The position numbers and the translations under genes are program-made. 64,000 nucleotides of DNA from contig NZ_MKKY01000079.1 of the NCBI RefSeq assembly GCF_002091955.1, forward strand, positions 124,001 to 188,000, written 5' to 3'. The notes under the pieces were generated by a model, which ran no database searches, was not told where the DNA came from, and saw nothing but the letters and a program-made list of their open reading frames with translations. This stretch comes from Rhodococcus sp. 1168. Lineage in GTDB: Bacteria; Actinomycetota; Actinomycetes; Mycobacteriales; Mycobacteriaceae. This document shows positions 52,824 to 62,654 of this stretch, in pieces (positions within the stretch are counted from its first letter, which is position 1; each line of letters begins with the position of its first letter).

Positions 52824-54335
52824 GTGCTGGCATCTTTCCGAGCGGTCTCGCTCACCCTGAAGAGTCGCTGGCCGCTCTATATGGTCTCGATGGGCCTGTC
52901 CAACCTCTTCGGCGCGGTGCTCGTATTCGGCTTCGTTCGTTATGGGCTGCCCATAGCCGAGTCGGAATCGATCATCGCGGACCGATCACGCAATGTCTGG
53001 ATCTTCGGCATCTATCTGCTGGTCGGAGGCGGGGTTAGCCTGTATTACGCGTCCCGCATGTTGAGGACGGTCGTTCGTTGGCAGCTGCGGGGTGGCCCAC
53101 CCACCCGCAAGGAACAGATGACTGCGCTGCACGCGCCGTTGCGTCAAGCGATCGTGCATGCCGTTCTGTGGGTCATCGGGGGTGTCCTGTTCGTCGTCCT
53201 GACGGTCGCCGAAATGCCGTCGCTCGCCGTCGCCGTCATCGTCACCGTGGTCATGGCCGCCACCGTCACCTTCGGATTCACCTACATGCTCGGAGAACGG
53301 ATCCTGCGCCCGGTCGCTGCGATGGCGCTGAGCGAGGGCCGATTCGACCGGACCATGACCCCCGGCATCGGCACCCGGATGGCGATGACCTGGGGGCTGG
53401 GCACCCTGATGCCCGTCATCGGCATCATCTTGCTCTGCGTGACCCAGCTGACCACCGATCTGGTGTTCTCCCCCCATTCGCTCGCGATAGCGATCATCCT
53501 GCTCAGCGTCCTCGCTATCGGGCAGGCGTTCATCCTGTCGATGTTGACGGCCAGCCAGATTTCCGACCCGATCCGGCAACTGCGTCGGGCGATCGAGCGG
53601 GTCCAACGCGGTGAAAACGACGTCGAGGTCGACGTATTCGACGGCAGCGAGATCGGCCGACTTCAGGTTGGCTTCAACCGCATGATGGAAGAGTCCGCGG
53701 AACGGCGCGTTCTGCGTGAACTGTTCGGCGCACACGTCGGCGAAGACGTGGCGCGCCGTGCATTGCAATTCGGTACCGAATTGGGAGGCGAGACTCGCTT
53801 CGTCGCGGTGCTCTTCGTGGACATGGTCGGGTCGACGGCTACGGCTTCCGAGCGTCCTCCCAGTGAGGTCGTAGTCCTCCTCAACGAATTCTTCCGCGTC
53901 GTCGTCGACGTCATCGATCAGCACAACGGATTCGTCAACAAGTTCATGGGTGATGCGGCGCTCGCCATTTTCGGCGCGCCCCTCGACCGACCCGACGCGC
54001 CGACCGCTGCGCTCGCTGCAGCTCGTGACCTGCGGTTCGCCCTCAACGACATCACCGGACTCGACATCGGGATCGGTGTGTCGGCGGGACTGGCGGTCGC
54101 CGGGAACATCGGCGCAGCCGAGCGGTTCGAGTACACCGTGATCGGAGATCCCGTCAACGAAGCGTCTCGATTGACCGAACTGGCCAAGCTGAGACCGGGC
54201 CGCGTTCTCGCATCGACCTCCGCGCTCTACTTCGCCAGCGACGAGGAACAGGCGCATTGGGAACTCGGTGATCAGGTTCAATTACGCGGCCGTCGCAGAC
54301 GCACGCATCTCGCGTGGCCGGTCGAGCATCCCTGA
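52824..54335 (+). CDS. Membrane-bound class III adenylate/guanylate cyclase with HAMP domain
   Basis: A 503-residue protein with six N-terminal helices (residues ~1-235), a HAMP domain (SDPIRQLRRAIERVQRGEND followed by VEVDVFDGSEIGRLQVGFNRM) and a C-terminal class III cyclase domain. Metal-binding aspartates lie in LFVDMVGST and NKFMGDAALAIFGAP, and the transition-state region is EYTVIGDPVNEASRL. It should make cAMP from ATP on the cytoplasmic face, modulated through the membrane part and HAMP. The layout is that of the mycobacterial Rv1318c/Rv1319c/Rv1320c/Rv3645 group. It is divergent from the AI-2E/two-component operon. Confidence 0.92.
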   Translation: MLASFRAVSLTLKSRWPLYMVSMGLSNLFGAVLVFGFVRYGLPIAESESIIADRSRNVWIFGIYLLVGGGVSLYYASRMLRTVVRWQLRGGPPTRKEQMTALHAPLRQAIVHAVLWVIGGVLFVVLTVAEMPSLAVAVIVTVVMAATVTFGFTYMLGERILRPVAAMALSEGRFDRTMTPGIGTRMAMTWGLGTLMPVIGIILLCVTQLTTDLVFSPHSLAIAIILLSVLAIGQAFILSMLTASQISDPIRQLRRAIERVQRGENDVEVDVFDGSEIGRLQVGFNRMMEESAERRVLRELFGAHVGEDVARRALQFGTELGGETRFVAVLFVDMVGSTATASERPPSEVVVLLNEFFRVVVDVIDQHNGFVNKFMGDAALAIFGAPLDRPDAPTAALAAARDLRFALNDITGLDIGIGVSAGLAVAGNIGAAERFEYTVIGDPVNEASRLTELAKLRPGRVLASTSALYFASDEEQAHWELGDQVQLRGRRRRTHLAWPVEHP

Positions 54336-54359
54336 CAGCGGGCGCCGTGTGGTTACCCT

Positions 54360-55505
54360 GTGAAGGTGGCCGAACCAAGACCGGAGTCCGTTGCCGACGG
54401 GCCACGGAAGAGGAATCGTCTCCGCTGGTTCAAATGGATCGTCGGGATTGCCCTGGTCGCACTGCTCATAGGCGAGGGGATCTATCTCTGGCCGCGGTTG
54501 CACGAGTCGTGGAAGGCCCTCACCGAAATCCATTGGGGGTGGCTCGCCGCATGTGTCTTTGCGCAGGCACTATCACTGAGCACGTTCGGCCGAGTCCAGA
54601 AGCAACTGCTCGAAGCCGGCGGAGTTCGCGTCCGTCAGTCCAAGTCGGTATCGGTCATCTACGGCAGCACTGCCATGTCATTGACGCTGCCCGCCGGCCA
54701 GGTCTTCTCCACCGCGTTCACCTACCGTGAAACCCGGCGGTGGGGCGCGAGTCCCGTAGTCGCCTCATGGCAGCTCGCGATCTCTGGAGTCATTGCGGCG
54801 GCAGGCCTCGCCGTCCTCGGCGTCGGTGGCGCTCTTCTAGTGGGCGGATCGGTCAACACATTCACCCTGGTACTCCCGATTGCGGGCGTCATCCTGATAG
54901 TCCTGGCAGTGCGGTACATCTCCGCACACCCGCAGGCGATACGCAGCACGGCCCAGTGGACGCTGCACAAGATCAACGATTTCCGTAACCAACCGGCCGA
55001 TACCGGCGCCGAGCGTATCGACGAGATCATCGAACAAGTTCAATCGGTTCGACTCGGCACACGCGACGGCGTGCTCACAGTGTCGTGGTCGGCGGTTTAC
55101 CGACTCGCCGACGTCGCCTGCCTCGGCTTCGCTTGCTTCGCCGTCGGCGCAGACCCTCGGCTCTCCGGTCTGCTCATCGCGTTCGCTGCAGGTAAGGCCG
55201 TCGGATCCGTGCCGCTCGCGCCGGGTGGGCTCGTCATCGTCGATGCCACCCTTATCGCCTTTCTCACCAGCGCAGCCAGCATCAGCGCGTCACAGGCCGT
55301 CGCAGCCGCCTTCGTGTATCGCGGTGTCAGTTTCATCCTCGTCGCGATCGTCGGCTGGATCGTGTTCCTCGTGCTTTTCCGCAACCACCGGCAAGAGAAC
55401 CTCGAGTACGACATCGTCCTCGAACAGCGGGAAGCCGTCGAGCAGCGGGAGGCCAGTGGCCTGTACCAGCCGCGGGCGGACAACGCCGATCCCGAGTCTG
55501 GATAA
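54360..55505 (+). CDS. YbhN/LPG-synthase-TM family membrane protein (flippase-like domain)
   Basis: A 381-residue protein with about seven to eight membrane helices. The internal FGRVQKQLLEAGGVRVRQSK, SVIYGSTAMSLTLPAGQVFS and GKAVGSVPLAPGGLVIVDAT segments are typical of the UPF0104/YbhN (lysylphosphatidylglycerol synthase TM-like) family, linked to lipid movement or modification. It lacks the aminoacyl-transfer domain of MprF/LysX proteins. The GTG is 24 bp after the cyclase stop, so co-transcription is likely. Substrate unknown. Confidence 0.85.
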   Translation: MKVAEPRPESVADGPRKRNRLRWFKWIVGIALVALLIGEGIYLWPRLHESWKALTEIHWGWLAACVFAQALSLSTFGRVQKQLLEAGGVRVRQSKSVSVIYGSTAMSLTLPAGQVFSTAFTYRETRRWGASPVVASWQLAISGVIAAAGLAVLGVGGALLVGGSVNTFTLVLPIAGVILIVLAVRYISAHPQAIRSTAQWTLHKINDFRNQPADTGAERIDEIIEQVQSVRLGTRDGVLTVSWSAVYRLADVACLGFACFAVGADPRLSGLLIAFAAGKAVGSVPLAPGGLVIVDATLIAFLTSAASISASQAVAAAFVYRGVSFILVAIVGWIVFLVLFRNHRQENLEYDIVLEQREAVEQREASGLYQPRADNADPESG

Positions 55506-55598
55506 CGGGCTTTCCCTCCCGCTCGAAAACTGTGATCGGCATCTCTATTCGGCAGCCGGGAATAGATTCGGACCCCGGTCCGCTTGTGTACTATGCAA

Positions 55599-55612
55599 GT
55601 TGAACCTTCAAC
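55599..55612. promoter_or_regulatory. Palindromic operator candidate upstream of yceI
   Basis: GTTGAA-CC-TTCAAC lies 5 bp downstream of a possible -10 (TACTAT, 55589-55594) and about 20 bp before the yceI start codon. Arms of this type are typical of MarR-family sites; no MarR gene is in the window. Confidence 0.45.
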
Positions 55613-55633
55613 CCCACCGCTAGAGGAGCTCAC

Positions 55634-56185
55634 ATGACCACCGCGATCGCATTGCCAGAATTGTCCGCAGGCACCTGGAACATCGACTCGTCGCACTCCA
55701 CCGTCGGCTTCTCCGTGCGCCACCTCGTCGTGAGCAAGGTCCGCGGCCGTTTCCAGGCCTTCACCGGCACGATCACCGTTGCCGACGACGGCGCCCCTTC
55801 CGTCGCCGCCGAAATCGACGTCACCTCCATCACCACCGACAACGCGCAGCGCGACGGCCACCTCAAGACTGCCGACTTCTTCGAGGTCGAGAAGTACCCG
55901 ACCGCCACCTTCGTGTCGACGTCGGTACAGCCCAAGGGTTCCGACTTCGTCGTGACAGGTGACTTCACCCTGCACGGCGTCACCAAGTCGATCGACCTGG
56001 CACTCGAGTTCAACGGCGTCAACGCCGGCATGGGCAACGGTCCGGTCGCCGGCTTCGAAGCCACCACCACCATCAACCGTCGCGACTTCGGTCTCACCAT
56101 CGACATGCCTCTCGAAGGCGGCGGCGCAGTCGTCGGCGACAAGATCACCCTGACCCTCGAAATCGAAGCAGGTCTGGCTTCCTAG
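55634..56185 (+). CDS. YceI family protein
   Basis: A 183-residue lipocalin-like YceI protein. The opening GTWNIDSSHSTVGFSVRHLV followed by VSKVRGRFQAFTGTI and the C-terminal VAGFEATTTINRRDFGLTI are family hallmarks. It lacks a signal peptide, as do many actinobacterial members, so it is likely cytoplasmic. YceI proteins bind isoprenoid chains such as polyprenyl lipids. AGAGGAG lies 8 bases before ATG 55634. A palindrome overlapping its leader suggests regulation by a MarR-type repressor. Confidence 0.95.
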   Translation: MTTAIALPELSAGTWNIDSSHSTVGFSVRHLVVSKVRGRFQAFTGTITVADDGAPSVAAEIDVTSITTDNAQRDGHLKTADFFEVEKYPTATFVSTSVQPKGSDFVVTGDFTLHGVTKSIDLALEFNGVNAGMGNGPVAGFEATTTINRRDFGLTIDMPLEGGGAVVGDKITLTLEIEAGLAS

Positions 56186-56202
56186 ATCGCCACATTCACC
56201 GG

Positions 56203-56237
56203 AACAGGCCCGCGGACATACAGTCGGCGGGCCCGTT
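56203..56237. terminator. Hairpin terminator after yceI
   Basis: The arms 56203-56213 and 56227-56237 pair over 11 bp with one mismatch, and the stem is followed by CTCTATTG. It lies 17 bp after the yceI stop and just before the DUF3054 gene. Confidence 0.6.
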
Positions 56238-56253
56238 CTCTATTGTGGGAACG

Positions 56254-56667
56254 GTGAGCAAGCGCAACCCGATCATCGCCGCCGTACCGGGCCGTTTCGC
56301 CCCGCTGTACGTTCCCGCAGTCATAGATCTCGTTCTGGTCCTGATCTTCTGCGCCATCGGTCGACGCAGCCACGACGAGACGGGTGCACTTGCCGGATTG
56401 GCGACGACCGCTTGGCCGTTTCTGATCGGTGCGGTCGTCGGCTGGGCCGCCACCTGGGCGCTCTACCGCGACAAGTTCGACGCGTTCCTCCTCGTCCCGA
56501 CCGGCATCATCGTGTGGGTGTCCACCGTCGCGATCGGCATGGTGCTGCGGGCGATCAGCGGGCAGGGCACTGCCTTCAGCTTCGTCGTCGTAGCCTCGAC
56601 CGTGCTTGCACTGTTTCTTCTCGGCTGGCGCGCCCTCGCGCGAGTCATATCCGCCCGGAGAAACTGA
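56254..56667 (+). CDS. DUF3054 membrane protein
   Basis: A protein of about 137 residues with four membrane helices (YVPAVIDLVLVLIFCAIGRR; WPFLIGAVVGWAATWALY; GIIVWVSTVAIGMVLRAISG; SFVVVASTVLALFLLGWRAL), matching the DUF3054 family. GTG 56254 has GGGA just upstream; GTG 56245 is equally possible. No function is known for the family. Confidence 0.85.
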   Translation: MSKRNPIIAAVPGRFAPLYVPAVIDLVLVLIFCAIGRRSHDETGALAGLATTAWPFLIGAVVGWAATWALYRDKFDAFLLVPTGIIVWVSTVAIGMVLRAISGQGTAFSFVVVASTVLALFLLGWRALARVISARRN

Positions 56668-56712
56668 CCCCATCGGCCCCCTCTGCACCATCGAGCATGG
56701 GACAGTTCTTCA

Positions 56713-58161
<1,449 letters not shown>

Positions 58162-58173
58162 CAACGCCTGCAG

Positions 58174-58905
58174 CTATTTCCACATCAACCATGCTGCGAG
58201 CCCGAGCCCGAGAACTCCGACAGCGATGCGCAGAAACGTCGGGGGAATAAGCTTGACCACGGGCGGGCCGCAGTAGCCACCACAGAAGGCCCCAATCGCC
58301 AGCGCCAGCGCAGCGAGCCAGTCGACTTGGCCGGAGAATGCAAAGATCACGGCCGCAACCAGGTTCGCGACGCCCAGAAAGAAGCTCTTCAGAATGCTGG
58401 CGCGCCATATCGTTTCGGATGTGGCGATCAAAGCGAGCGCCAAGAAGATCACCCCGGCGCCTGCCCCGAAGTACCCGCCGTAAACAGCAACCAAGAACAG
58501 TGCAAACGGATACAGCGTCGGAAACTCTCGATTTCCGGACAGCTTTCGAATCCTCGGTTGCAGTAGGAGCGCGAGGGCCGCGAACGCAACGAGGAACGGC
58601 ACCACCACCTCGAAGGATCCCGAGGGCGCAACGAGCAGAACGACGGCACCGACCAGCCCACCGGCTGCCGAATAGACGGCGTAACGAACCAGCTGCTTAC
58701 CGTCCTTGGCGAGCTCAGCCGAAGCATTCGTCGTCGCGCCGACACCGACGGCGACCATCGCCACCGTGTTGGTGACATTTGCGCTCACCGGAGGCAACCC
58801 GGCTGCCAGTAAAGCTGGATACGACACCAGCGACGCCATCCCGGTCACGAAGCCGACGAGGCCGGCGAAGTAACCGGCCACCACGAGCAGACCGAAATGA
58901 AGCAC
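58174..58905 (-). CDS. Sulfite exporter TauE/SafE family protein
   Basis: A 243-residue permease with about eight helices in two repeats. The opening GLVGFVTGMASLVSYPALLA with PPVSANVTNTVAMVAVGVGA and the second GYFGAGAGVIFLALALIATS with GAFCGGYCGPPVVKLIPPTF are the inverted repeats of the family. Members export organosulfonates or sulfite, or act as sulfate permeases; the substrate here is not known. It is 6 bp downstream of the degenerate penicillin-binding gene on the same strand. Confidence 0.9.
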   Translation of the reverse strand: MLHFGLLVVAGYFAGLVGFVTGMASLVSYPALLAAGLPPVSANVTNTVAMVAVGVGATTNASAELAKDGKQLVRYAVYSAAGGLVGAVVLLVAPSGSFEVVVPFLVAFAALALLLQPRIRKLSGNREFPTLYPFALFLVAVYGGYFGAGAGVIFLALALIATSETIWRASILKSFFLGVANLVAAVIFAFSGQVDWLAALALAIGAFCGGYCGPPVVKLIPPTFLRIAVGVLGLGLAAWLMWK

Positions 58906-58911
58906 AGGGGG

Positions 58912-60537
58912 TTACTCGGCGATGCCGGAGTCCATGCCTCGGATCAGACGGGTACTCATCTTCACTGCCTGGTCCGTTCCGTCCGCGTCCTCGATGTAGA
59001 CGGCGAACGCAAGATCGCCTCGGTTGGCTATGAACCACCGGTCGTCGCCACTGTTACCCGCGAAACCTGTCAATCCCGCGTACGCGTCGAGTCCTTCGGC
59101 ATGAGCCGAGTCAACCAACATCTTTCGGAGCCTGGCCAGGGCTTCAGGGGGAATCGAATCGGTCGGCTGGTCGGCGACGGCGTTCTGACCGACGACGATC
59201 GACGGGAGAGGCGCTGAGCCACGGGAGATCGCCGCACCCATCTGAGCCAGACCGAACGGCGTCATCGACTCCGTGGAGCTCTCGTTTCCGACGGACCGGA
59301 TCCGATCGATCGACCCGCCTGGCCCGGAACGTTGACCGGCGAAGGCGTCGAGTCCGGGCATCGAGTAGTTGACCCCGAGGCCGAGCTGAGACGGGTTCCC
59401 TGGGTTATCACCCGACTGCAGGGCGTCGAGCAATGCCGATGCCGATCCTGCGGGATACATCCCCGAGAACGCAATCTGACCCTGTTCGTTGGCGTAACTG
59501 TTCTGAGCAGCCGCGACAATGGCACCGGTCGAGGGCACGATAGCTACGATCGAGGCGGCAGTCCCGACGCTGACCACGGCATCCTCGGCCGCCAACTGAA
59601 TCCGAGGATCGAGCGTGGCATGCAGGTCCGGACCGGCAGGGCCCTGGAACCCCACCTGACGCGCCGGAATTCCGTCGGCACCGACGACGTCCACTGCCCA
59701 ACCGGACGTCGCGTCGCGGCCGAGTTGCCAGGCGTCTCGAATCGAGTCGAGCAACGGGGAGGTGATTCGTCGATCGCCCGCGATCAGTTTGGGTGTCTGC
59801 GAGATCACGACGCCAGGAATGGTACGCAGATCGTCCTCGAGAACTGCGAAGTCGTCGTCGCGCAGGTTCACCGCGAGTACCGGGGCACCAGGTGCGGCGT
59901 CGAGCTCAGCGGTGAGTGATTCTGCAGTGATCAACGGCGCCACGACGTCGATGACATCGGCGAGTCGCGCCGCGGACCCTGCCGGGTCGGGCATCTGCGC
60001 TGGGTCGAGGGAGACGGCGTTGATGGTGCGTTCGCTCATCAGGACGTTCTGGGCAGCGTCGAAGACCAGCGGTGGCGGCGCGTCCGTTCGGGTGTAGTGC
60101 ACTGCGCTGGCGAGACCCGGTGCAAGGATCTCCGGCTCCCAGGTAATCCGCCAGCCGACGCTCAATCTCTTCGTGCTGCCGCGTGTCGAGTACTTCCAGT
60201 CTTTGCCCTCACCGAAGTTCCATGCCGAACCGAGGGTGAAGAACCCCGCGTCCTGATCGAGGTCGATGAACTGCGAGAGTTCGAACTGCGAGGATGATTT
60301 GCCGCCCGCGGACAGGCCGTCGAACATCTGTGAGATCGATGCCGCCGCAGCGTTGGGGTACGAAGTCAGGTTGGCGGCTGCATCGACGTCACGGTCGTTG
60401 AGCGCCTCGACGAAGTCGGACACAGTGGACTCGGCCCCGCCGGCGGGGCGATCGAGGGTCCACGAAGCGAGTGATGCGGCCAACACCAACGTTGCGCTGA
60501 GCGCCACCACATATCGGACACGAATACGACGAGGCAT
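58912..60537 (-). CDS. Catalytically degenerate NTF2-like/penicillin-binding protein
   Basis: A 541-residue paralogue of the next upstream gene. One N-terminal helix (VVALSATLVLAASLASWTLD, no lipobox Cys) anchors an NTF2-like domain (AESTVSDFVEALNDRDVDAA), a dimerisation-like region and a transpeptidase fold. All three active-site motifs are lost: SxxK reads SASA (residues 365-368, YPAGSASALL), the ~56-residue segment with SxN is deleted, and KTG reads FAG (492-494, LTGFAGNSG). The frame is intact to the end, so it is not a decaying pseudogene. ATG 60537 has GGAAGG about 6 bases upstream. It is probably a scaffold, regulator or beta-lactam decoy; that is inference. Confidence 0.85.
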   Translation of the reverse strand: MPRRIRVRYVVALSATLVLAASLASWTLDRPAGGAESTVSDFVEALNDRDVDAAANLTSYPNAAAASISQMFDGLSAGGKSSSQFELSQFIDLDQDAGFFTLGSAWNFGEGKDWKYSTRGSTKRLSVGWRITWEPEILAPGLASAVHYTRTDAPPPLVFDAAQNVLMSERTINAVSLDPAQMPDPAGSAARLADVIDVVAPLITAESLTAELDAAPGAPVLAVNLRDDDFAVLEDDLRTIPGVVISQTPKLIAGDRRITSPLLDSIRDAWQLGRDATSGWAVDVVGADGIPARQVGFQGPAGPDLHATLDPRIQLAAEDAVVSVGTAASIVAIVPSTGAIVAAAQNSYANEQGQIAFSGMYPAGSASALLDALQSGDNPGNPSQLGLGVNYSMPGLDAFAGQRSGPGGSIDRIRSVGNESSTESMTPFGLAQMGAAISRGSAPLPSIVVGQNAVADQPTDSIPPEALARLRKMLVDSAHAEGLDAYAGLTGFAGNSGDDRWFIANRGDLAFAVYIEDADGTDQAVKMSTRLIRGMDSGIAE

Positions 60538-60654
60538 CAGTGACCTTCCAGAACTCATGGGTCACAATATTCACTGTAGCCACAAGGGTAACAAGCACGA
60601 CAGACATACACTCCGATCACGATTGGGCCACACCAGGTGTTTGCCTGCTAGGCC

Positions 60655-62478
60655 CTACCGGAGGAGCTTACCCGCTGCTTCGAGCGCGGGGTCCGAACTC
60701 TGGCCACCCGCTACGAAGACCGCGAAGGCAAGATCACCCGCGATCCCGACGAACCAACCGTGCGCGATCTCGTTGTTCGGCCCGAACTCGGCAGTTCCGG
60801 TTTTACCCAGAAGGCCGGGGATGTCCTGCAACTGCGTGGCCGTGCCATTGGTGACGGTCTCGCGCATCATCGCCTTCACCTGGTCGGCTACCTGCGGATC
60901 CACAGGTTTCGGCGTCGCATTCGCTACACCGGGCTGTCCGTCGAGAAGCGTCGGAGCCTTCAACACGCCACTCGCGATCGACGACGCGACCAAAGCCATC
61001 CCGAACGGTGACGCCGTCACCTGCCCCTGGCCGATGGCGGATTCGACGCGTTGGGCCGGCGTATCGGCGAGAGGGACATCACCGGTGACCGAGGTCAGCC
61101 CTGGCGTCACATAGTCGACGCCGAGGCCGTACTGCTGTGCCGTCTGCTGCAATCCGTCGGCGGGAAGTCCGACGCCGAGGCGGCCCATCGTCGTATTGCA
61201 CGATCGGGCGAATGCCGTGTGCAGCGGGACGTCACCGAGATCGAAGTTGTCGTCGTTCGGAATCTGGCGGCCCTCGATGTTCTCGGTTCCTGGGCACGGC
61301 AGGATCGTGTCGGGGGTCGCTGTCCCTGCTTCCAGCGCCGCCGACGTAGTCACTGTCTTGAACGTCGAACCGGGCGGATACAGACCAGTCAGCGCGATCG
61401 GGCCTTCGGCGTCCGCCGCTGCGTTCTGCGCGACGGCGAGGACGTTGCCGGTCGAGGGCTGCAACGCGACGATCGCAGCCTGCTGCGGCAGCGACGCGAG
61501 AGCGTTCTCGGCTTTGATCTGAAGCGCCGTGTCCAGCGTCGTCGCGATGTCCGGTGCGGGCTGGGCGTCGATTCCGGCCAGCGGTTCCACGGATCCGTCG
61601 GCCTTGACCGACTGAACGGACCAGCCTTTGTTGGCGTCGAGTTGTTGCTGCCACAGCTCCGATACCCCGTTCAGCGCTGGTGACGCGAGCGCGCGATCGG
61701 TGGTGAGTAGCCGGGCCTGCGGCGCAAGCGTCACGCCGGGCATCGCGGCGAGCTGGGCGGCAACGGGGTCGACGTCGGACTCTCGCAGCGACACGAGAGT
61801 GACCGTCTTGCCCTGCGCGCCCGCAACGTCGGCTGCGATCGACTGCGCAGTGATCGTCGGAACGAGCGGCGTCACGAGCGCTGCGACGGCCGCAGGATCG
61901 GCGGTCGCGTCGACGTTCACGAGTGTCACGACCTGCTGCGACATCAATTCACCCCCGGCACGATCGAGCACCTTGGCGCTCACGAGCGCATCGGTCGGGG
62001 TGAACCTGATGGTGCTGTCGGCCGCGAGTGTCGGGGCCAAGATGGTGGGGTCCCAGTCGATCCGCCAACCCTGGTCGGTATCGGTGGCCGTTGCAGTTGT
62101 CGCATAATGCCACTGCTTCGGCTCACCGTCCGGCTCCTCGGTTCCGTCCTGCGTTGTCGAGAAACGCCACGTGGCATCCAGGGTGACCGTCCCGCCCTCC
62201 TCGGAAGTGTCCTCGACGGTGAAATCGGGTGTCGCCGTCACCGTCCCCCCGGCACCCAGTCCGTCGTACAAGCCCGTCAGTGCTGCGGCCGCGGCGGCCG
62301 GATCCGTCGTCAACGCGGCGGCTGCCTCGGCATTTCCCCCGTTGACCGCATCGACGAACTGCTGGGCTGTGGTGCGCGGCTCCGGCGGACCGTCGTCCGA
62401 GCAACCGGCAAGTACAAGCGCAGTGACGGCAACGAGGGCGGACACCGTTCTCTTCGAGGTGAGCACGGGGACGATCAT
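60655..62478 (-). CDS. Penicillin-binding transpeptidase lipoprotein with NTF2-like N-terminal domain
   Basis: A 607-residue class B penicillin-binding protein. The signal peptide ends in LAGC with Cys26 as the lipid site. An NTF2-like MecA-type domain (residues ~35-160) precedes a dimerisation domain and the transpeptidase, whose motifs are all intact: SxxK at 371-374 (PPGSTFKTV), SxN at 426-428 (ARSCNTT) and KTG at 559-561 (LLGKTGTAEFG). It should cross-link peptidoglycan stems outside the membrane. It resembles mycobacterial PBP-lipo (Rv2864c). ATG 62478 is used; GTG 62466 would give a neater signal peptide. The degenerate paralogue follows 117 bp downstream. Confidence 0.93.
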   Translation of the reverse strand: MIVPVLTSKRTVSALVAVTALVLAGCSDDGPPEPRTTAQQFVDAVNGGNAEAAAALTTDPAAAAAALTGLYDGLGAGGTVTATPDFTVEDTSEEGGTVTLDATWRFSTTQDGTEEPDGEPKQWHYATTATATDTDQGWRIDWDPTILAPTLAADSTIRFTPTDALVSAKVLDRAGGELMSQQVVTLVNVDATADPAAVAALVTPLVPTITAQSIAADVAGAQGKTVTLVSLRESDVDPVAAQLAAMPGVTLAPQARLLTTDRALASPALNGVSELWQQQLDANKGWSVQSVKADGSVEPLAGIDAQPAPDIATTLDTALQIKAENALASLPQQAAIVALQPSTGNVLAVAQNAAADAEGPIALTGLYPPGSTFKTVTTSAALEAGTATPDTILPCPGTENIEGRQIPNDDNFDLGDVPLHTAFARSCNTTMGRLGVGLPADGLQQTAQQYGLGVDYVTPGLTSVTGDVPLADTPAQRVESAIGQGQVTASPFGMALVASSIASGVLKAPTLLDGQPGVANATPKPVDPQVADQVKAMMRETVTNGTATQLQDIPGLLGKTGTAEFGPNNEIAHGWFVGIAGDLAFAVFVAGGQSSDPALEAAGKLLR

Positions 62479-62526
62479 GCCTCAGTTGTGCGGATATGAC
62501 CTACGTAAGAAGGGCCGACCAAAACA

Positions 62527-62558
62527 CGGTTGCAAGGCCGGCAACCGCGGTCTAATCT
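62527..62558 (+). promoter_or_regulatory. Promoter of the ABC-F gene with an inverted repeat over the -35 box
   Basis: TTGCAA (62530-62535) and TAATCT (62553-62558) are separated by exactly 17 bp. The inverted repeat CGGTTGC-AAGGCCG-GCAACCG (62527-62547) covers the -35 and much of the spacer, as expected for a repressor site. It lies about 50 bp from the start of the divergent penicillin-binding gene. Confidence 0.45.
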
Positions 62559-62604
62559 GAGCTTCGTCTTTGTCGCCAACAGATTCGGAGAGGCAATTGC
62601 TCTT

Positions 62605-62649
62605 CTAGAGGTTTCTTACGCCTGCACTCCCGCACGCATACCTCTGGAG
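62605..62649 (+). promoter_or_regulatory. Possible Shine-Dalgarno-sequestering hairpin before the ABC-F gene
   Basis: CTAGAGGT (62605-62612) can pair with ACCTCTGG (62640-62647), whose last bases are part of the GGAG ribosome-binding site (62646-62649). A competing small hairpin (62600-62610) uses the left arm. This is compatible with attenuation control, but the stem is only 8 bp and no leader peptide with a Shine-Dalgarno was found. Confidence 0.3.
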
Positions 62650-62654
62650 CACTT

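Noticed and set aside
58912..60537. Degenerate penicillin-binding gene as a pseudogene
   Set aside because: No stop codon or frameshift, good start signal, and conserved NTF2-like and flanking fold residues; a maintained pseudo-enzyme fits better.
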